DNA of 64,000 bases from Mytilisepta virgata (taxonomy: Eukaryota; Mollusca; Bivalvia; Mytilida; Mytilidae), in the NCBI GenBank assembly GCA_028015205.1, contig CM051517.1, positions 10,402,501-10,466,500 of the forward strand. The letters run 5' to 3'. Below, piece by piece: positions 11,640 to 24,540 of the stretch. The notes under the pieces are model-generated. The model made no database searches and was not told where the DNA came from. It saw only the letters and a program-made list of their open reading frames with translations. Numbering within the stretch: position 1 is the stretch's first letter; every line of letters starts with the position of its first letter. The position numbers and the translations under genes were made by a program.

Positions 11640-13083
11640 ATGACTTGTATTCCTGGACTGACTGTAAGCTTCGGAATAAAAATTTTACATATTGTCCCTT
11701 TTTAGGTAATGTCTTATCATATTCTTTCAGATGTTCAAACTCACTAAAAACTTACACTAGATTCTATTTCAGAATTTATTTACAGTAACAGAAAAGATCA
11801 GACGTTTCTGATTTCTGCCTTATTGGATATTCAAAAATCTAACAGTCTAATTCACAGTACAATAGTTGTTATTTAATCAATGCATATGTGTATAACCATC
11901 TGTAAACATTGCACATAATTTTCTAAAATCACTCCAAAGTAAACAGAATGTTGTAGCTACGCTGTCACATGAATCATTGACAAATTTGTCAAATTTACAA
12001 AACAGGAAGTGACGTTCAAAATTATCGCCCCCTGAATACAGAAAAAGCAAAATCGACTTCCAAAGCAAAACTAATATAGTTCCGCAATATTTCGCTAAGC
12101 GATTTTAAAATGTTTTTGTCACTGAAAAGCCTAATCACACGTTTCAAAATGAAGAATGATGATTTATGCATCCATTCAGGACGTCAAATTGTCTGTTTTA
12201 GAACTAGCTTGGGCCTTTGGACAGCTCACTCCGAATATAATTTATCCAAGTTTTTATTCAAATTTAAATTAAATTTCCACAAACAAATTTTTTGGGGTAG
12301 AAAATAAATGTATTTAAGGTAGATAAATACTAATATTTTTCAGCAGATAGATTTTCCTATTTTTTTCCAGGCAGGATGTTGGATGGATATACTTGAAATT
12401 TCAATTTAAAAAACATAGGTCACCGTTCTTGATTTTGAGAGTCTTAAATTAATGTTGGTAAATTTTATATAGATTATAGGAAAAATCCAAATTTCTCGTA
12501 CAATAAAAAAAAAAAAAAAAAAAAAAAAACTGGCAGATAGAATTTATTATAAAATTATGAAAAGAACACTTATCTGACATGCTTATCAAATATTTACCAA
12601 TCAGATACTAGTACCTTAGAATTTAACATTTGAGGAAAAACTCTAGGAACTGAGGAATATCTCCATTGAGAAGTTTGATTAAACCGGTTCCTGTTTACAC
12701 AAATAAAAATGGAAAATTTAATGTAGGTATATAAATGATTTTCTATGAACTAACCATGTCAGTAGAAAGGTAAGGAACTGGTGATATTGTGCGGAACTTA
12801 ATTTAATTTAAACACCGCACAAGAAAACTCTCAGAAAAAACGAAAACATAGGCGAAACCCCTGTTTTTTGCCAGAATGTTGCTTGCGACTATCGGAGACA
12901 TATAATAAAATGTTTGCTCTGCCTTTTTCCTTGATATTCAAATTCAGTTGTTTCATTTTCAAGGTCCAGGCAGTCCTAACGAGTTCTTGGCATTCCCTTT
13001 ACCGGAAAACTGTTTGAAATGTAATAATAAATAATTCCATGTTGATTTTCAATCCTTCCATTTTTTATCACATTTTTATAACA
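11640..13083. other. Non-coding AT-rich stretch with poly-A tract
   Basis: Nothing coding is recognised. An uninterrupted run of about 25 A lies at 12507-12530 and may be a retrotransposition tail on the plus strand, but the sequence before it matches no element I know. Confidence 0.4.
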
Positions 13084-13390
13084 GAATAGAGAATGGAAAC
13101 GGGTAATGTACCAAAGAGATAACAACCCGACCAAAGAGCAGAAATTAGCTCAAGGCAACCGATGGGTCTTCAACGCAGCGATAAAGTCCCGCACCCGGAA
13201 GTGAGTTTCAGTTGGCCCCTAAACAATAATGCATACTAGTTCAGCGAAATGGACGACACACTATACTCCGAAACATACCAATGAACCAAAATTCAAAAAC
13301 ACACACAAGACTAACAAAGGCTAGAGGTTCCTGACTTGGGACAGACGCATAAACACGTTTTGTGAGATCTCAACCCCCTACACTTCTAGC
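13084..13390 (+). repeat. Dispersed bivalve-type repeat, copy B
   Basis: This is the plus-oriented relative of the repeat at 7290-7670. It runs from agaatagagaatggaaacgg through caacccgaccaaagagcag, gatgggtcttcaacgcagc, gactaacaaaggctagaggt and cctgacttgggacagacgc. No ORF. Only the tail part (gaggttcctgacttgggga) recurs near 49590. Confidence 0.75.
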
Positions 13391-14660
13391 CAATGATTTT
13401 TTTTTTCATCATATTTTTTAGCAAACTTATTTCGTTCGATTTTCTTACTAGCCAAATTCCTGATATGAAATAGTTGTTCCCTACTCGGATGGTACTCACA
13501 GTCAATATTCCGCAAATAACATATTTACTGCATAAGAACACAAGCTCAAAACATATGGTTGGGGAATTACGTGCTGATTACCCCTCAGTTGAAACGCTAT
13601 AGTTGTGACAGAACTTGAACATTTATCTACGAAATAATGTCGGCAAGTTGGCTTATAGTGAATATTGTTCTTTTTACAAATATAAAGGGAGTCACATATA
13701 TATATATATATATGAAAAATTATCTACCTTTCTCTGCATGGCATTTTTTTATGAAATAACTCTAATCTGCCACGCTGTTAACAAAACTGATCAGTCAATG
13801 AGGTAGTGAGGCAACAACCTTATCTAAAAATTGGGAGTATCATAACTTTTTAAAAATAAATAAAAAATAAGTGATTTGCCAGTATTAATTCAAGTGTTGA
13901 AATTCAATTCAGTGGCAAGTCTAAGCACCTTTAGGACATTATTGCAATTTCAAATAACAATTAGGTACGTATGTCCTAAAAGTCAACATGGATTAAACTT
14001 TATTTATTATATTCAGATTTGTTTGTTTACTTAAAAATCAACGGGAAACCCTTTTTACGAGCGTCTTAAAATAAAAAGATTGTAAATTTTGTATTCCATT
14101 GCTGTATTTAAGTTTCCACAGTGTAATCTCTTAGTTAAAAATGATCATTTCCAGTGCTGTGTACCAATAAATAAGTTATAAATCGTAACTGATTTATTAC
14201 TTTAGAGTACTATACCACTCCCTGATGGTTTTCTGGATTACATTTTTGTAGTTAATGTCTGTAATTTGTTTCCCTCACTTGGGATACAAAAAATAATATT
14301 GTATACTTTGGTCGAGCGTTAAGTACATGTATCAGCTTTATATCAGTACAGACTTAATCTGATGTCGCTGAATTTACTCACACAAAAATTTTCACTGTTT
14401 TAAAATTATCACAGATTTTAGTTTTATTTAAACATTTTGCAAAGGGAAAATTCGGTTAATAGTTGATTATGTACGGTAGACGAGCCGCTCCAAAAAAATG
14501 ATAAAAGAGAATCCGGTTTGATCTCAGTTTGAAAGCTCATTTCTTGTTTAACTATACACACGTATTTGGCCATGCATGAAATTTTTATCCCAATTATGTC
14601 ATTTTAAGTCAGAATGTTCATGGAGCGTCCTTTCTTTTCCATGATGGTTGGAATCACCTG
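13391..14660. other. Non-coding stretch before a LINE remnant
   Basis: No coding exon is recognised. A (TA)n tract lies at about 13697-13711. From about 14660 the sequence is pyrimidine-rich and probably belongs to the 5' leader of the LINE ORF1 that follows; that boundary is a guess. Confidence 0.3.
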
Positions 14661-14868
14661 AACTTAAATTCCAATCTGTCTGTCCTCTGCCTTTTTTCTT
14701 TAACTAGACTTCTTTACATCACACTTGCCATTGTCTAGAAGAATTCATTTATGTTCCAAAACTGACTTCCTGTTACCGTTATGTCACCCATGAATGCTGC
14801 TGTTGCTGTTTACTTACTTTACGTTTTTCCTCTTTAATATAAATTCAAACGAACATTCCGAATCCAAC

Positions 14869-15667
14869 ATGGCGTCATATGCCAATATAACCGAAACAGA
14901 CCCTAATGAAACTGATAATCAGCCAATGTCCGGAGCAAAGCCTGTTTTCATACAGGAATCGGATGTATTTGGTTCATACACTGACAAAAAGTGACAAAAA
15001 AACACACGTCTATCTCTTCAATACTGAGATGTATAAAAGTGTTAGCAGTAAAATTCCATCAAGATCCACCATAGCGCTACAACGCATAAGAGGTCTTTGG
15101 AGAATGTATCTTGACATAAAATCAGAACGTGAAAACCTGCTTCCCAAGGGGCTGGAGATCCGTGTAAAAACAGTAACTGTTTATTCAAGAAATCCTAAGG
15201 TAACCAAATATGAAAATGATAACCCCCTACGCATCAGGATAAAAGATATGCCTCTATCCACTGATGATGGACAAATCTTGAGAGAACTTGAACATTATAA
15301 GTATACAATCACAAATCATTTCCGTGAGAGATTAAGGTATGAAAATCGGTTGACCAACTGCCTCACAGGAGACAGAATAATCATTTGTCAAAGCCCTCTT
15401 ATTGAGAAAATTCCCCGTTCAATCTTAATTTGGCAATATAGAGCCACAATAACGTATCGGAGACACTCTACTAACAAAGACAAGCCAAAGACTTGTTCAA
15501 AATGCTTACAAGAAGGCCATTCTTCTAAAACTTGCACAAATGATTGGGTTTCTAAACTGTGTGGATTAGAAGGACACAAACAAAATACTTGTACTAAAGA
15601 TGTCTTCTTTGAAACCTCTCAGCCACAAGATGAACAAAATGAGGACATCAACGGTGACGATCAGTGA
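14869..15667 (+). pseudogene. LINE ORF1 / gag-like protein with zinc knuckles, frameshifted
   Basis: The original start is probably the ATG at 14869 (MASYANITETDPNE). That frame runs to a stop near 14994 in an A-rich tract (gacaaaaagtgacaaaaaaa), and the main body continues one frame over to 15667, so one frameshift near 14985-15000 breaks it. The body contains RIRIKDMPLSTDDGQI, LTNCLTGDRIIIC and two C-terminal cysteine clusters: a good CCHC knuckle (CSKCLQEGHSSKTC) and a degraded second one (CGLEGHKQNTC, first Cys pair incomplete). This layout is typical of ORF1 nucleic-acid-binding proteins of non-LTR retrotransposons in molluscs. A further acidic tail is readable in another frame (15664-15888). 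No ORF2 follows, so it is a dead fragment. Confidence 0.75.
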
Positions 15668-15889
15668 AACCCACGGAGACGATGGCGACGAGGACGGGGA
15701 TGATAAAGGCGATGATGTTGATGAAAGTTCACAAGCTACTGGGTGCACTTCCGCCTGAGAACGAACAATCTCAATCAATTTTACAACCAGTAGTCAGAAA
15801 AGTAAAAAGCGGAAACCGAAACAAGAAAGCAATTTGGCAAAAAATTCCATTAATTAGAAATAACCAGACTCCTCTCAGCCAATTCTAAT

Positions 15890-16553
15890 GAAATTATATA
15901 CACGCAAACAGCAGTGAAACAGAACATTAACATTACGATACAACATTCGCCTGTCACACCTACTGAGACCTTGCATGATGCAGAGTAGGATTCCGTTAAT
16001 AGATCAAAAACTGTAAACATGTAACATTTCATACTTTTATTAAGTTATGGAAAAAAATATTATAAACTGAATTGAAAACGAAGTCACTTGAATTATAAAT
16101 TTTACTAAAATAAATTTTTCATTTTATTTTCTCTCTGGATCCTATTAGTTCTTCCCAATTTGCCTATTCACAAAATGATTTTTTACTTTGAAGAGACATT
16201 TTTGCTCTTTCAATAAATATTTGCTGTTACTTCAATGTTTGCCAACTTATAGATATATACCGTATATTTACTTCAAATATAAATATATTTTTACTTGTTT
16301 GAGTTCTGAGCTTCAGAACTCAGACAGATGCTGTGATTTTCCACTATCATTTTTTATTTCATATACTTCAATTATTCTTCCTTCAAACTTTTTTATCACC
16401 AATTTATAAAGTACATGTAAAAAAACTGTAAGCCTGGGTTGAATGAGATACTGACGCACAAATTCTATGTGATGTCTAAACAGACTGGTGTATATATTCA
16501 TGCAGTGAAAATCCTGTATTTGCCCTTGAAAAACATTTTTGATAAATCTTCAA
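15890..16553. other. Non-coding stretch
   Basis: AT-rich with no recognised feature. It may hold the decayed 3' part of the LINE remnant, but no reverse transcriptase motif is readable. Confidence 0.35.
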
Positions 16554-16936
16554 TTACATTTATAGATACTCTATGCATCAAGATACTGCCAAAACCTCTT
16601 TGTCCAAACTGACGTGTCAATTAAATTGTTTTCAAGGGTAATCATTCTACTGTCACTACACCATTGTCGAAATGGACGTGTGAATTAATCTTTTCTCAAT
16701 GTGCATCCTGATACTATCAGTCAATTGTCAATTAATTTGTTCTAAACTGTACGCCATCCTGATACTGCTAGTATCTAATTGTCCAAACTGAAGTGTCAAT
16801 GAGGTTGTTTTCCACGGTAATCCATGGTTTCCTGATACTGTCAGTACCTCACTTTTCCAAGCTGATGTGTCAATTAAGTTGTTCTCAAGGGTACTCTGTT
16901 CATCCTGATACTGCCAATACCTCATTGTCCAAAAGA
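16554..16936. repeat. 69-bp minisatellite, left part
   Basis: About five to six diverged copies of the unit that recurs at 18665-19770: gatactgccagtac, ctcattgtccaaact, gacgtgtcaattaa and gttgttctcaagggtac. It stops at tgtccaaaa where the Penelope-type element begins. Confidence 0.85.
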
Positions 16937-18664
16937 GGACAAATATACCCAAGGAGCAAATAAAAAAAAACACACAATCCATCAGACAGACAAACCGGGA
17001 AGAAAAATGAACAACCACAAGCAAAACAAATAAACACCGAAAACTAAAAAACAATGAACAACACGAACTCCTATAAAAACCAGGAGTGAACTCAGGTGCT
17101 CCGGAAGGGTGAGCAGTTCCTGCTCCATATACGGCACCCATCGTGAAGTTCAACAAAGTGAATCCGGTGGTATTCACAATTCGGTGGGGTACATGAATTG
17201 TTACGACACTGGGAACAGGTCCAACATCATCTTAGATATTGGAACACTGTAACGGTCAATCAATTCGTGATGACATCAATTTATCCCTGATAAAACCCTG
17301 GTTAAGAAGCTTTTGTGATAGCAGTAATCCTCTTTGTTGAAAGCAATGGTAACTCACGCATGAATAAGCTGAGAAACGTACACGCCATATGCAGGAGATG
17401 CTGGTATATTGCTACTCAAGAAGGGAAAGTTAACAATAGGAAAGTCGAAATCATCACGTTTGTCATAAAGTTTTGTCTTCAAATGTCCCTCTTTGTCTAT
17501 TTCAAAAAACAAATCCAAATATGAAGCGGACTTCGATGCATCTGTAGTATCCTTAATTTCAAGATCGCTGGGGTAGATGAGATCTAGAAAGTCTTGGAAT
17601 TTATCGTTATTTAACGACAACACGTCATCTATATAACGAAAAGTGAAGTTAAAGGATTGGGCTAGATTCTTTTTGTTTTCACGTTGTACTACTTGAATGA
17701 AGTCGGCTTCATATGAGTACAGAAACAGATCGGCGAGGAGATGATCACAGTTGGCCCCCATTGAAATGCCGATAGTTTGTTGAAAAATTCGACCGACAAT
17801 TTCAACATATATGTTGTCTATGAGAAAATCTAACATGTTTGTAATTTCATCTTGAGAATACTTTTTGTCAGAATCAGAGTGGTTCTTAACGAAATAAGCC
17901 TTTTCTCTACCTAGAACTAGAAAATTATACCTGCATGTGCCATTTTTCTTGAAAAAATCTTGATGATTTAGTTGTTTCAATCGATATTTTAATTGAGAAT
18001 GTGGCATGGTAGTATAGAGTGTAGAGAAGTCGGATGTTTTTATACTGTTGCATGTAGCCAAAGATTTTGATTTTAGATACTGTATTAAATTTTTTGAGTT
18101 TTTAAGAATCCACATCTGATTGACGCCACTGGTGGAATATGATGTTTCACAGTAATTCGAAGGCCCTCTTTAATACATGCCAATATGAGTGTTAAAATCT
18201 TTGAAAGGGGTTTTGTAGAGCAAATAGCTGACCCAGCAATGTACCTTTGTTTAAACTGATTCTTATGTAGTTTAGGAATCCAATAAATAGCAGGAAGGTC
18301 CATTTCTTCACCCTTTGTAGAAATGCCAAAAGAATGAAGAACGGTCTGGTGGTTATCAAGGAATTCCTGCTTAGTGAGTGTGGTTAGTGTATAAGTTGGG
18401 TTACCCGCAGTATTATCTATTCCAGACTCGTTTCTAAGACATTCAAAATAATAGTTCTTGCAGACAAAAACGATGTTATTGGGGGCTTTGTCCGATGGGA
18501 CAATTATATATTTGTCATGTTTCAACACCCTTAGGGTCGGATGTAGCTTTAGTGCTCATAGACCCTTGGAGGTTTTTAATCCGTTTTATTGACCTAATAG
18601 CCGTCACCCACGCTGAAAGTGTGTCATCAGGCTCCTGTTCCAGTTTTATCCATTTTCTGGAATA
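16937..18664 (-). mobile_element. Penelope-type retroelement, inserted in a minisatellite
   Basis: The element reads on the minus strand: the reverse transcriptase ORF (18533-17354) leads, followed by a decayed C-terminal tail and a ~260-bp 3' region ending in ggtatatttgtcctc. The same 3' end is shared by 5'-truncated copies at about 28305-28535 and 54650-54960, as expected for target-primed retrotransposition. The two halves of the 69-bp array lie directly on either side, with almost no target sequence lost. Confidence 0.75.
17354..18533 (-). pseudogene. Reverse transcriptase of Penelope-like type (PTHR21301-like), frameshifted
   Basis: Two overlapping minus-strand frames make one protein: 18528-18085 (LKHDKYIIVPSDKAPNNIVF, LPAIYWIPKLHK, RYIAGS, STKPLS) and 18115-17354 (DFSTLYTTMPH, GISMGANCDHLLADLFLYSY, RYIDDVLSLN, ASYLDLFFEIDKEG, LYDKRDDFDFPIVNFPFLS). 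A one-base shift near 18150-18160 separates them; in the second frame the join reads YCETSYSTSGVNQMW. The catalytic RYIDD motif is intact. Another shift lies near 18530, and downstream stops break the tail after SQLIHA (KLLNQGFIRDKLMSS is still readable). No GIY-YIG endonuclease is visible. The RT type is secure; the exact clade is not. Confidence 0.8.
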
Positions 18665-19770
18665 ACTGATGTATCAGTTAAGTTGTTCTCAAGTGTACGT
18701 CATGTTTCAAGATACTACCAGTACACTGTCCAAACTAACGTGTCAATTAAGTTGTTCTCAAATGTACGCCATGCTTCCTGATACTACCAGTACACTGTCC
18801 AAACTAACGTGTCAATTAAGTTGTTCTCAAATGTACGCCATGTTTCCTGATACTACCGGTACACTGTCCAAACTAACGTGTCAATTAAGTTAATTGTTCT
18901 CAAGTGTACCCCACGCTTTCTGATACTACCAGTACAATTAAGTTGTTTACAATTGTACGCTATGTTTCCTGATACTACCAGTACACTGTTCAAACTAACG
19001 TGTCAATTAAGTTGTTTAGATCTCCCTAGCTGTAATTTGGCTTCCTATTTCTGTATTTTTGGTTATGAGTACTTCTTGTTAAAAATAAGTTTGGTTTTTG
19101 GTCTTCCAAATGTTTCGGTTTTAATGTTGCTGATGAGAGGTAACTCCTTGAAATGCGTCGTATACAGCATAGTATAAATTTATCATATCTAATATTAATA
19201 TCTTTGGATTTTTATTTTTTATTTTCAAGTGTACGCCACGTTTCCTGATACTAACAGTACGCTGTCCAAACTAACGTGTCATTTAAGTTATTCTCAAGCG
19301 CACGCCATTCTTCCTGATACTACTAGTACACTGTCCAAACTAACGTGTCAATTAAGTTGTTCTCAAGTGTACGCCATACTTCCTGATACTACCAGTACAC
19401 TGTCCAAACTAACTTGTCAATTAAGTTGTTCTCAATTTTACGCCATGTTTCCTTATACTATCAGGACACCATTGTCCGAACTCACGGATGTGCCAATTAA
19501 GTTGTTCTCAAGGGTACTCTATGCATTCTGATACTGTCAGTACATCATTGTCCGAACTGATGTGTCAATTCAGTTGTTCTCAGGGGTACTTTGTACATCC
19601 TGGTACTGCCAGTGTCTCGTTGTCCAAACTAACGTGTCAATTAAATTGTTCTCAATGTAGGCTGTGCATCAGGATACTGCCAATACCTCAATAAGTTGTT
19701 TTCAAGTGTACGACATGCTTACTGATACTGCCAGTACATTATTGTCCAAACGAACGTGTCAATTGGAAAA
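18665..19770. repeat. 69-bp minisatellite, right part
   Basis: About 14 copies of a 69-bp unit (gtgtcaattaagttgttctc, aaatgtacgccatgc, ttcctgatactaccagtac, actgtccaaactaac). Since 69 is 23 codons, one frame stays open and gives runs of CQLSCSQMYAMFPDTTSTLSKLT-like peptide, which is a by-product rather than a gene. The array is broken at about 19018-19228 by ~210 bp of unrelated sequence. Confidence 0.9.
19018..19228 (+). mobile_element. Insert within the minisatellite, probable retroelement 3' tail
   Basis: About 210 bp interrupt the 69-bp array (ctgtaatttggcttcctatt, ttttggtcttccaaatgtt, gctgatgagaggtaactcc, ttgaaatgcgtcgtata). No ORF. It resembles tails of dispersed bivalve retroelements I have seen, but I cannot name the family. 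Confidence 0.4.
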
Positions 19771-22700
19771 AAAATCGTTCAGGACCCTATCTTTTTATAA
19801 GAGCATTGAAACCCTAATTTCTTTGTCCATTACGATTTTTCATTAACCAATTAACTTATCGTTGCCTCGGGAAAGTAATGGAATACAGAGAAGTAAGTAA
19901 ACATAAGATATATTTGCTTTATCAACCCCATGGACTTAGGAAAATATCATGAAAATAGTTAATTTTCAAACACCATACACTTAGATTTATACACATTGGA
20001 CAATATCATTAATTTTCAGTTATTGTCACTGTGACATATGTGTAGTTTGAAGAAATGGTACTCTAAGAAATCTTATATATTTCAATGGAAAAAAGCCTCG
20101 CTCCTCTCCTCGCCATAAAAAGTATGAAAGATGAAACTTTAATTTCAGCATATTGTAAAAACTCTAGATTATTATCTACATTCCCATGACAGGCACTACA
20201 TACAGTCAGCCTCTCTCTCTTGGGTGACGTTCTTAACATTATGACCAACGTAATAATTTAACTTTCCAATTGTAAACTTCCCCTTTCTTATAGCAGTAAC
20301 TAGATACTGCACGTCACCAAATGTTACTCGCTGGAAATGTGACAGGTGCTGTTAACGGAGCAAAATTCATACCATTCCAGATCACGTGATGTTACTACCG
20401 GTTTTTAGTGGGAGTTCACAAGTTCTTTAGTTACTGTGCTGTTTTTTTTCTATTTTCCATTAATATATGTATCCAATATGTATTCTATTATTTAGTTTAG
20501 TATACGTTTTTGATTCTTTGAGTTATCCTTGTAGTATTCTTGTCTGTTATGTTTGTATTTTCCCACTGTTTTCATAGCCGCCTCGGTATTCTTCTGGCGA
20601 AACTCCGTCCTATTGCAGACTCATTGTTCTGATCAACAGATTAATTTTAGCATGAAAGGGAAGTACTCCATCTCAACTATTTGGGTTTGGTTTGTAGCGT
20701 GACTTGCTGGAAAAAAAACTCTCAGATGTTTTTCCATGTCATCGTCTTTTGTATGTTTCCCGATATTGTCTTTGTCTGTGGATTACTATCAAATCTGCTG
20801 CCCGCAAGGTCAAATGCCCCATACTTTATATACCAATGAGACTAAAGTACTGAATATGAGACATAATCTAAAGATTTGTTTTGTTTCAACCAAATGATTG
20901 AAATATTTCAGAACTCAAAATATTGAACCAACTGAAAAATCCAATAAGAATTTGACTTAGACTAATAATTTCTACATTTACATCATATAAATTGTATGAA
21001 TTGAACAAATTTAAAAAATGCGAAGTTTATTTATTTTTATAAGTATAATGTAAAATTTAATTTTGAAATCATTTAATAAAAAATGACTAATCCAAAATGA
21101 TACTTCTATAACCTTGGGCATAATAAAATCCATTGTAATGAGCTTATCTACGTTTCTGTTGGATTTTCACTACATGTAACAAATATGACTATGGAAACAG
21201 AAACGCAATAACTTCAATTAATCGTTACAGATAAAATTGGTTTCCCCAGTTAGTAATTTCGTAATATATGAAATCTGATAAATTTATCAGTGGATACATA
21301 TATTAATGGACCGAGTTTTATGGAGTTATTAAAATGACAAATATAGAATTTAACCTTTAATTTGCAGTACATTTTCACTATTTAAAGTTTTATTAAACAC
21401 GACTTTGACACAGGATTTAATAGCTACTAATAAATCAACAGAGATATATGTAATTATGTTTAGTTATTACTTAAAGAAGAATTTTGATGTATTTTGTGTG
21501 CGCTGTTAACAGTAAAATCTAGCTGAGGTTGGATTTGATTGTTATTTTTGGCTGTTTGTTCTTCGTCGTATATTAATTGGTCTCAAGGACAACAAACAGA
21601 AATGAATTTTCGAAATGCACAATTTAATGTTTTGCGTCATTTGAGTTTTTATCCTCCGATTACTACCACTACATTGATCCCCTGATTAAAATCCCTGCTC
21701 AGTTCCAGTACTGAAGATTAAAATTTGCATAGAGTCTTGTACTTGGTTGTTTGTTCTTCAACGTCTAGTATTACTATGAATAATAGTTTGCATATGTTAT
21801 TTCAAATACATTTATTATACTAAGTATTGTTCATGTTTAGTACTTTGTACCTGACTGAAAAGAAAATCATTGTTCTGTTTTCTGATCGATGGCAATCTTA
21901 AAGGTATTTTAATATTTAGTGGAATCCTTTTTTTTCAATATATTTGCCTTGATTCGAATCTTTTGAAGTCCTGCTCCTATATAATGAATAGATAACCTTT
22001 TTATTTTTATTTTTTTACATACTCGTGATCAAGACCATATTGGTCGAAACGTTGATTATTTTTAACTTTTTAGTTTGTTGTTGTTTTTTAAGATTTTATA
22101 TTTGGTTTTATTCGACTTGTGTATTTCATACATTTTAGTCGTTTTACGCCCCTTTTGACAGCTCACCATTTCCATTAATTTTCTTGTTATCTATTGTCGC
22201 ATGAGCTGTTTCGCAACAAACTTAGTTTTTTATATAATGAATATATTGAAAAGTACACAGTTTCAAAGTACCATGCATACAGTGAAAAAACTCCTATGGT
22301 GCTCCTTTTAAAAAATGTGTGATTTTATTTTTAGCATGAGACTTTTGGCAAATTATACAATACTGTACCCATTATAAACCACGGTGCTAAAGGGGGGTGT
22401 AGCACCCACCCATTTAATACCCAAACACTATTTTACAGATAATTTCTCGTAGCATTGATAAAATTTACACTTGTATGCGAAAAACTACGTTGTAAATAAT
22501 AATGTGTAAAAGACTTGAAATCTTTTAAAGTTACTACCCTCCCAACAGTTTAGTTTAAACATATTTTATTTATTTAAATACAGTAAAAGGGATCAGACAC
22601 AAGTTAGACAAACTTAGATCGTCTTCTCCCTGTTATACAATATGTTTCAATACAATTTAGAGCTTTGATATATAATTGTCATAAATATTAATTAAAGCCT

Positions 22701-22779
22701 AAATACAAATAAGACAAAGAAAGGAATTCAAATAAAAGAAACAAATGAGAAGTAACAAAGATTAATAATCAACGTAAAG
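19771..22779. other. Non-coding stretch, possible retroelement tail near 22015-22150
   Basis: No coding exon is recognised. The segment tactcgtgatcaagaccat, attggtcgaaacgttgatt and following resembles the 3' ends of GIY-YIG-bearing Penelope-like elements in bivalves (phrases such as ggtcgaaacgttg), but this rests on memory of similar sequences. Confidence 0.3.
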
Positions 22780-22803
22780 ATGTACGAGATAGAGAGTGCG
22801 CGT

Positions 22804-22828
22804 ATGTGTGTGTGTGTGTGTGTGTCTG
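22804..22828. repeat. (TG)n microsatellite
   Basis: A run of tg dinucleotides lies just before the LINE fragment on the other strand. Confidence 0.9.
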
Positions 22829-22914
22829 TGGGTTCCATCAGGGGTATTCCGATTATATTACGAGGAATCTTTTTTGATTATTTAATATACTTAAAAGTCT
22901 TCTTAAATATATCT

Positions 22915-23335
22915 TTATTTTTTTCGTTGGTGAATAAGTTGTCTCCAGATGTTAATAGTTTTACATCCAAGTTCAGACCGTGAATCGGGTAGCCAGACCA
23001 AACCGTCAAATAAAGAGTTACTTAAATCATTATAAAATGGACATTGAAAAAAGAAATGAAAAGAATCCTCCCTCTGTGCACCACATCGACATGGTGGATC
23101 GCATACAATATTTACTTTATAGAGATCATAATTTAGGAAAGTGAATGAGCATCTAAACTGGGTCAATAAGATATTAAGTTTACGAGGTCCAAATGAAAAA
23201 TATCCAGGAACATGTCTTTCTTCAGATTTTGACTTTTTAGTGCATTCTTAAACTTTGACAGAGAATCAGACCTACGTAGTGATATATCTAGATTATTCCA
23301 TAGTCTAATAGTTGAAGGGATATAAGAGTTATTAG
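22915..23335 (-). pseudogene. LINE reverse transcriptase C-terminal fragment
   Basis: The minus strand reads first LWNNLDISLRRSDSLSKFKN (about 23315-23255), then after a frameshift RHVPGYFSFGPRKLNILL and TQFRCSFTFLNYDLYKVN, followed by CRCGAQREDSFHFFFQC (23140-23050). The CxCG...HFFFxCPFY pattern is the cysteine-histidine motif at the C-terminus of many non-LTR retrotransposon ORF2 proteins. The RT core is absent, so this is a 5'-truncated relic. Confidence 0.8.
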
Positions 23336-24540
23336 TATTAATAATTGAAAGTCTGCATATTCAACCAGGCTCTGGATCCGTCAATGTAACTGATTATCAA
23401 AGGCAAACATTTGAGCAACCCGTGACGCCAATGTTTGTTACTGACATCACTGTACATAGATTTGTTGGAAAGACAGTTTCGAGATCACAAGCCGATCTGT
23501 AAGAGTATAACATATACGCAAGTATTCGTATTGAAACTACAAGTATGTAATGTCGTGTATTTTGGTCATAAATCACATTGCATGTTATTACATAACGTTA
23601 ATTACATTAATATAATGGAAATAAATAATTCATACCTGACTGCAGGCTATCAGAAAACAACAGTAATTTAGATCATAGCATCTACCAAACTATAGTTACT
23701 AAATAAGTCATGGCAAACAAAACGTGTTTAATTAAACAGATAGACATAATAATTATTGTATCTAGTGTTTTTTATCACCTCTATCACATTTATTATTTAC
23801 TTTATTTTATTCTTAATTTATCTGTAATCATCATAAATGCACTTTTCATCACATTGAATGTTCATTTTAACCAGGTTTGGGAAAATATCGGCGGGTATAT
23901 TGCCAAATGAATCCATGTAAGATTAATAAAAACAGAAAAAAGGCGTATTTGTTTATTGGAAGTAAATCTTTACACAATAATCTTCAAAACTATTATTTTA
24001 CTATAAAGCTAGAATAGCCATTTAAATTTATCGTCCCCATGGAAACTGTCGTTTAAACGACATTAGGTTATAGAAAGTCTGACTTTCGATGTATTAGGAA
24101 TCATTAGGGATAAACATATAACGTTTTCGTGCTGTTAAAGGCTATAAATTATAAAGCAAGTGTTTAACGTATAATTTTACGTATACAAATTTCAAGTAGA
24201 TACTTATTGTCAACGAAAAATTGCCGGAGATAACCAAATGAAACGTGCAAATCTTCTTATTTAAACTTCTCTATAATGATTGATTTTACCTACTAAATAT
24301 TTACAATGATATATAAATCCTATGATAAATTGTTATTGTATTGTCATATTCAATCTACCATCACTTCATAATCTTCAGAAAATGCGCAATTCCTTTAAAG
24401 CACCGTATAAGTCCGTGTTTTAAGTTTTTCTAGTTTCAAAAATGATAAAAAGTCTCGGAAACAATGCGATTAAAGAAGATTCCCCAGACGATTTTAGATC
24501 TTAGAACTCAAAACTAAGACATTGAATGTCCCAGTCTTAT
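23336..24540. other. Non-coding stretch
   Basis: No coding or repeat structure is recognised beyond AT-rich sequence; the last ~150 bases are probably 3' flank of the gene at 24541-25128. Confidence 0.35.

Noticed and set aside
13697..13711. (TA)n and other simple repeats as regulatory sites
   Set aside because: Simple repeats of this kind are expected in AT-rich DNA and show no link to a promoter.
16728..17177. 149-codon minus ORF with hydrophobic stretches
   Set aside because: It runs from the 3' region of the Penelope-type element (LNFTMGAVYGAG) into the minisatellite. The same sequence appears at other element copies, so it is not a gene.
18669..19694. Several plus-strand ORFs of 68-100 codons
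   Set aside because: All are read-through of the 69-bp minisatellite, whose period is a multiple of three; there is no start context or family match.
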